Shown here: positions 6,427-11,254 of the stretch, one piece after another
Layout of the letters: the number at the start of each line of letters is the position of its first letter
How positions within the stretch are numbered: the stretch's first letter is position 1
From: Nitrospirae bacterium RIFCSPLOW2_12_42_9
GTDB taxonomy: Bacteria; Nitrospirota; 9FT-COMBO-42-15; HDB-SIOI813
Reading direction: 5' to 3'
Length of the DNA: 11,254 nt
Assembly (NCBI GenBank): GCA_001805205.1
Contig: MHER01000183.1
Coordinates: forward strand, 1 to 11,254
Notes under the pieces: generated by a model
Told to the model about the DNA's origin: nothing
Database searches by the model: none
What the model saw: the letters and a program-made list of their open reading frames with translations, nothing else
Program-made: the position numbers and the translations under genes

Positions 6427-6720
6427 ATGAATATTACAAAAGAAGAGGTTGAACATGTGGCAAAGCTGGCAAGGCTTGCACTCAAAGCTGAAGAGATCGA
6501 TCAGTTCAGCCAGCAACTGAGTGACATACTGACATATGCAGGGAAGTTGAATGAGCTCAACACAAATGATGTTGAACCGACATCTCATGTTTTACCGGTG
6601 AAGAATATCATGCGTGAAGATAAAGTAAGCGGCTCTATTGAAAGGGAGAAGGCACTCATCAATGCACCTGACAGGACAGAAGAGTTTTTCAGGGTTCCCA
6701 AAGTAATTGAAAATGCATAG
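6427..6720 (+). CDS. gatC: Asp/Glu-tRNA(Asn/Gln) amidotransferase subunit C
   Basis: GatC is the small subunit that wraps around and stabilises the GatA-GatB interface in the transamidosome, which amidates misacylated Asp-tRNA(Asn) and Glu-tRNA(Gln). The 97-residue product shows the family pattern: VEHVAKLARLAL near the N-terminus, a central helix region with LNTNDVEPTSHV, then MREDKV and the C-terminal FRVPKVIE. The frame is open further upstream to 6355, but the added 24 residues resemble nothing in the family, so ATG 6427 is used. Only a modest GGGG lies 7 nt before it. The last residues and the TAG stop lie in REP copy C, so the repeat forms the gene's 3' end. gatA is separated from it by panD, an unusual arrangement. 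Confidence 0.96.
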   Translation: MNITKEEVEHVAKLARLALKAEEIDQFSQQLSDILTYAGKLNELNTNDVEPTSHVLPVKNIMREDKVSGSIEREKALINAPDRTEEFFRVPKVIENA

Positions 6721-6764
6721 CGGGTACATTCCCTGCGGCTTGCTGCGGGGTTTGCGAGTGCATA
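6708..6764. repeat. REP-like palindromic repeat, copy C (57 bp)
   Basis: It aligns end to end with copy A (940-996) with 9 mismatches. The core at 6731-6750 is CCCTGCGGCTTGCTGCGGGG. Compared with copy A, the two core changes are A to G, each opposite T, so + strand RNA keeps nine pairs through G-U wobbles. Flanking degenerate direct repeats TAGCGGGTACATT (6718-6730) and TTGCGAGTGCATA (6752-6764) are present. The left end overlaps the final gatC codons and stop. The right end stops just before the panD ribosome binding site. Confidence 0.75.
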
Positions 6765-6767
6765 GAA

Positions 6768-6774
6768 GGGGGAG
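6768..6774 (+). promoter_or_regulatory. Ribosome binding site deciding the panD TTG start
   Basis: GGGGGAG lies 6 nt before TTG 6781. This placement, together with PanD residue numbering, favours TTG over the in-frame ATG four codons later (6793). Confidence 0.6.
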
Positions 6775-6780
6775 AAGACA

Positions 6781-7143
6781 TTGCTCAGAGAGATGTTGAG
6801 ATCAAAAATTCACAGGGCTACAGTGACTGATGCAAACCTGTCTTATGAAGGGAGTATAACAATAGATGAAGAGCTGATCGAAACAGCCGGTATACTCCCC
6901 TATGAGCAGGTCATGATTTCAAATCTCAATAACGGGGAGCGTTTTGAGACCTATGTAATACCGGGCCAGAGGGGCAGCGGCCAGGTCTGCCTTAACGGGC
7001 CAACAGCGAGAAAGGCTGTGGCTGGAGATAAGATAGTGATCTTCTGTTATGAATATTATAATGAAGAAGAATTAAAGACCTACAAGCCCAAAATAATAAT
7101 AGTGGATGAAAAGAACAGGATAGTGAAAATATCAAATATTTAA
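6781..7143 (+). CDS. panD: Aspartate 1-decarboxylase precursor
   Basis: PanD is a pyruvoyl enzyme that decarboxylates L-aspartate to beta-alanine for pantothenate and coenzyme A. The 120-residue proenzyme self-cleaves between Gly24 and Ser25, seen here in [10 protein letters not shown] at exactly these numbers when counted from TTG. Other expected active-site residues are also in register: Lys9, His11, Arg54 (NGERF), Thr57, Tyr58 and Asn72 (CLNGP). This register, and the GGGGGAG upstream, support the TTG start over ATG 6793. The gene lies between gatC and gatA, 60 bp after the gatC stop, with REP copy C filling most of that gap. No other pantothenate gene (panB, panC) is in the window, so its position reflects insertion or rearrangement rather than a pathway cluster. 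The sequence looks intact and functional. Confidence 0.97.
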   Translation: MLREMLRSKIHRATVTDANLSYEGSITIDEELIETAGILPYEQVMISNLNNGERFETYVIPGQRGSGQVCLNGPTARKAVAGDKIVIFCYEYYNEEELKTYKPKIIIVDEKNRIVKISNI

Positions 7144-7152
7144 CTTGCATAC

Positions 7153-7160
7153 AGGGAGGT
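7153..7160 (+). promoter_or_regulatory. Strong ribosome binding site for gatA, pointing to a CTG start
   Basis: AGGGAGGT contains GGGAGG and is followed after 4 nt by CTG at 7165. No ATG, GTG or TTG is correctly placed after it in the gatA frame; the next in-frame TTG (7207) is 46 nt downstream. It lies in the 21-bp gap after the panD stop. Confidence 0.75.
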
Positions 7161-7164
7161 ATAT

Positions 7165-8631
7165 CTGGAACTCTGCAAACTCACCATACATGAGCTCCAC
7201 GGACTTTTGAGAAAAAGGGAGATAACATCAAAGGAGATAACGGAGTCTGTTTTTGCAAGGATTGATCAGGTCGAAAGTAAAGTACGCGCATATCTCAGTC
7301 TGACAGACGAGAGGGCATATACACAGGCTGACAGGGCCGATAAGGCTATACAAAGCAGCAAAGAAGATTTCCCTTATCTTCTTGGGATACCTGTTGCAAT
7401 AAAAGATAACATGTGTACTGAAGGGGTCAGGGTTACATGTGCTTCAAAGATCCTGCAAGGTTTCATAGCACCATATAATGCTAAGGTAATAAATAGACTT
7501 GAGGAGAATGGATATGTCCATACCGGCATGACCAATATGGATGAGTTTGCAATGGGTTCATCTACAGAAAATTCATCCTGCCAGGTTACTAAAAATCCAT
7601 GGGATATTAATCGTGTACCCGGCGGTTCGAGCGGTGGCTCTGTAGCAGCAGTCACTGCAGATGAATGTATAGCAGCCCTTGGTTCGGATACAGGCGGTTC
7701 TATAAGACAACCGGCTGCATTATGCGGGGTGGTAGGGTTGAAGCCAACTTATGGAAGGGTATCACGCTATGGTCTTGTGGCATTTGCATCTTCTCTTGAT
7801 CAGATCGGACCAATCACAAAGGATGTGACTGATTGTGCGATAATGCTGAATGTGATCAGTTGTCATGACCCGAAAGACTCCACCTCTGTTGATTTACCGG
7901 TGCCGGACTATACAAGGGAATTGGGCAGGGACATAAAGGGGATGAAGCTCGGTATACCAGGGGAGTATTTTATCAGCGGCATGGAGCCGTCTGTTGAGAA
8001 GAGAGTCAGAGAGGCTATAAGGACTTATGAAAATCTGGGGGCAGTTATAGTTGATATAGCCCTTCCGCATACTGAATATGCAGTTGCAGCATATTATATA
8101 ATAGCCACTGCTGAGGCGAGCTCTAACCTTGCAAGGTATGACGGTGTTAAATATGGGTACAGGATTAAGGACGCAGGAGACCTCCTTGAGATGTATATGA
8201 AGACAAGGGATGAAGGCTTTGGACCTGAGGTAAAGAGGAGGATAATGCTCGGTACTTATGTACTCAGCGCAGGATATTATGATGCATACTACAGAAAGGC
8301 CCAGCAGGTGAGGACACTTATAAAAGGGGATTTTGATAAGGCATTTGAAAGTGTTGATGCAATACTGACCCCAACGTCACCTACTGCAGCCTTCAGGGTT
8401 GGAGAGAAGACACAGGACCCTTTACAGATGTACCTTTCCGATATATTTACTATTTCGGTGAATCTTGCAGGGATACCGGGTATATCAATTCCATGCGGGT
8501 TTACAGAAAGTGGATTACCGGTAGGATTGCAGATTCTCGGCAAGCACTTTGATGAGGAGAAGATTTTACAGGCAGCATATGCGTATGAACAGGCAACTGA
8601 GTGGCATAAAAAGAAGCCGGATATAGATTAA
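7165..8631 (+). CDS. gatA: Asp/Glu-tRNA(Asn/Gln) amidotransferase subunit A, probable CTG start
   Basis: GatA is the amidase-signature subunit that hydrolyses glutamine and channels ammonia to GatB. From CTG 7165 it has 488 residues. The Ser-cisSer-Lys triad is seen as AIKDNM (Lys80), GGSSGGS (Ser155) and [10 protein letters not shown] (Ser179), each one more than the S. aureus GatA numbers I recall (79, 154, 178). The only standard start codon, TTG 7207, would remove 14 residues including [13 protein letters not shown], which matches the usual GatA opening helix. In-frame codons from the panD stop to 7165 contain no ATG, GTG or TTG, while a strong Shine-Dalgarno precedes CTG. I therefore infer CTG initiation; a sequencing change from ATG is the main alternative. 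The gene abuts gatB with no intervening base, suggesting translational coupling. Confidence 0.96.
   Translation: MELCKLTIHELHGLLRKREITSKEITESVFARIDQVESKVRAYLSLTDERAYTQADRADKAIQSSKEDFPYLLGIPVAIKDNMCTEGVRVTCASKILQGFIAPYNAKVINRLEENGYVHTGMTNMDEFAMGSSTENSSCQVTKNPWDINRVPGGSSGGSVAAVTADECIAALGSDTGGSIRQPAALCGVVGLKPTYGRVSRYGLVAFASSLDQIGPITKDVTDCAIMLNVISCHDPKDSTSVDLPVPDYTRELGRDIKGMKLGIPGEYFISGMEPSVEKRVREAIRTYENLGAVIVDIALPHTEYAVAAYYIIATAEASSNLARYDGVKYGYRIKDAGDLLEMYMKTRDEGFGPEVKRRIMLGTYVLSAGYYDAYYRKAQQVRTLIKGDFDKAFESVDAILTPTSPTAAFRVGEKTQDPLQMYLSDIFTISVNLAGIPGISIPCGFTESGLPVGLQILGKHFDEEKILQAAYAYEQATEWHKKKPDID

Positions 8632-11254
<2,623 letters not shown>

Overview
This window is a bacterial chromosomal segment in which every credible gene lies on the + strand. 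The genes are closely packed: a possible 3' end of an upstream gene, a DUF502 membrane protein, glmU, glmS, a UvrD/PcrA/Rep-family helicase, gatC, panD, gatA, gatB and the first ~391 codons of eno. The enzymes are clearly bacterial and core/housekeeping. The host uses the GatCAB transamidation route to make Asn-tRNA and/or Gln-tRNA. I cannot fix the taxon. Gene style and the many short palindromic intergenic repeats resemble anaerobic or environmental lineages such as Nitrospirota or Desulfobacterota, but that is a weak guess from memory.

Layout: positions 1-158 hold a possible gene tail that runs into a 7-bp tandem repeat, then a short leader. DUF502 (159-830) is followed by a 171-bp gap filled with repeats: a 62-bp element with 18-bp inverted ends, a fragment of a second palindrome family, and a REP-like palindrome. 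A second REP copy lies just inside the glmU reading frame. glmU and glmS are 2 bp apart. A 64-bp GC-rich palindrome separates glmS from the helicase gene and abuts its ribosome binding site. A 19-bp hairpin separates the helicase from gatC. A third REP copy overlaps the gatC stop codon and leads into panD. gatA follows by 21 bp, gatB abuts gatA, and eno follows by 14 bp.

Functionally, GlmS makes glucosamine-6-phosphate and GlmU makes UDP-GlcNAc (GlmM is not here), feeding peptidoglycan and LPS. GatC, GatA and GatB form the tRNA-dependent amidotransferase. PanD makes beta-alanine for pantothenate/CoA and sits unusually between gatC and gatA. Enolase is glycolytic. Spacing is compatible with one long transcript or a few overlapping ones, but no strong promoter or intrinsic terminator is visible.

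I did not find a new multi-gene system. The points worth a second look are small-scale: gatA appears to start at CTG with a strong Shine-Dalgarno; a REP palindrome appears to be translated as part of GlmU; another REP copy forms the gatC 3' end; and several families of short palindromic repeats occupy the gene junctions.
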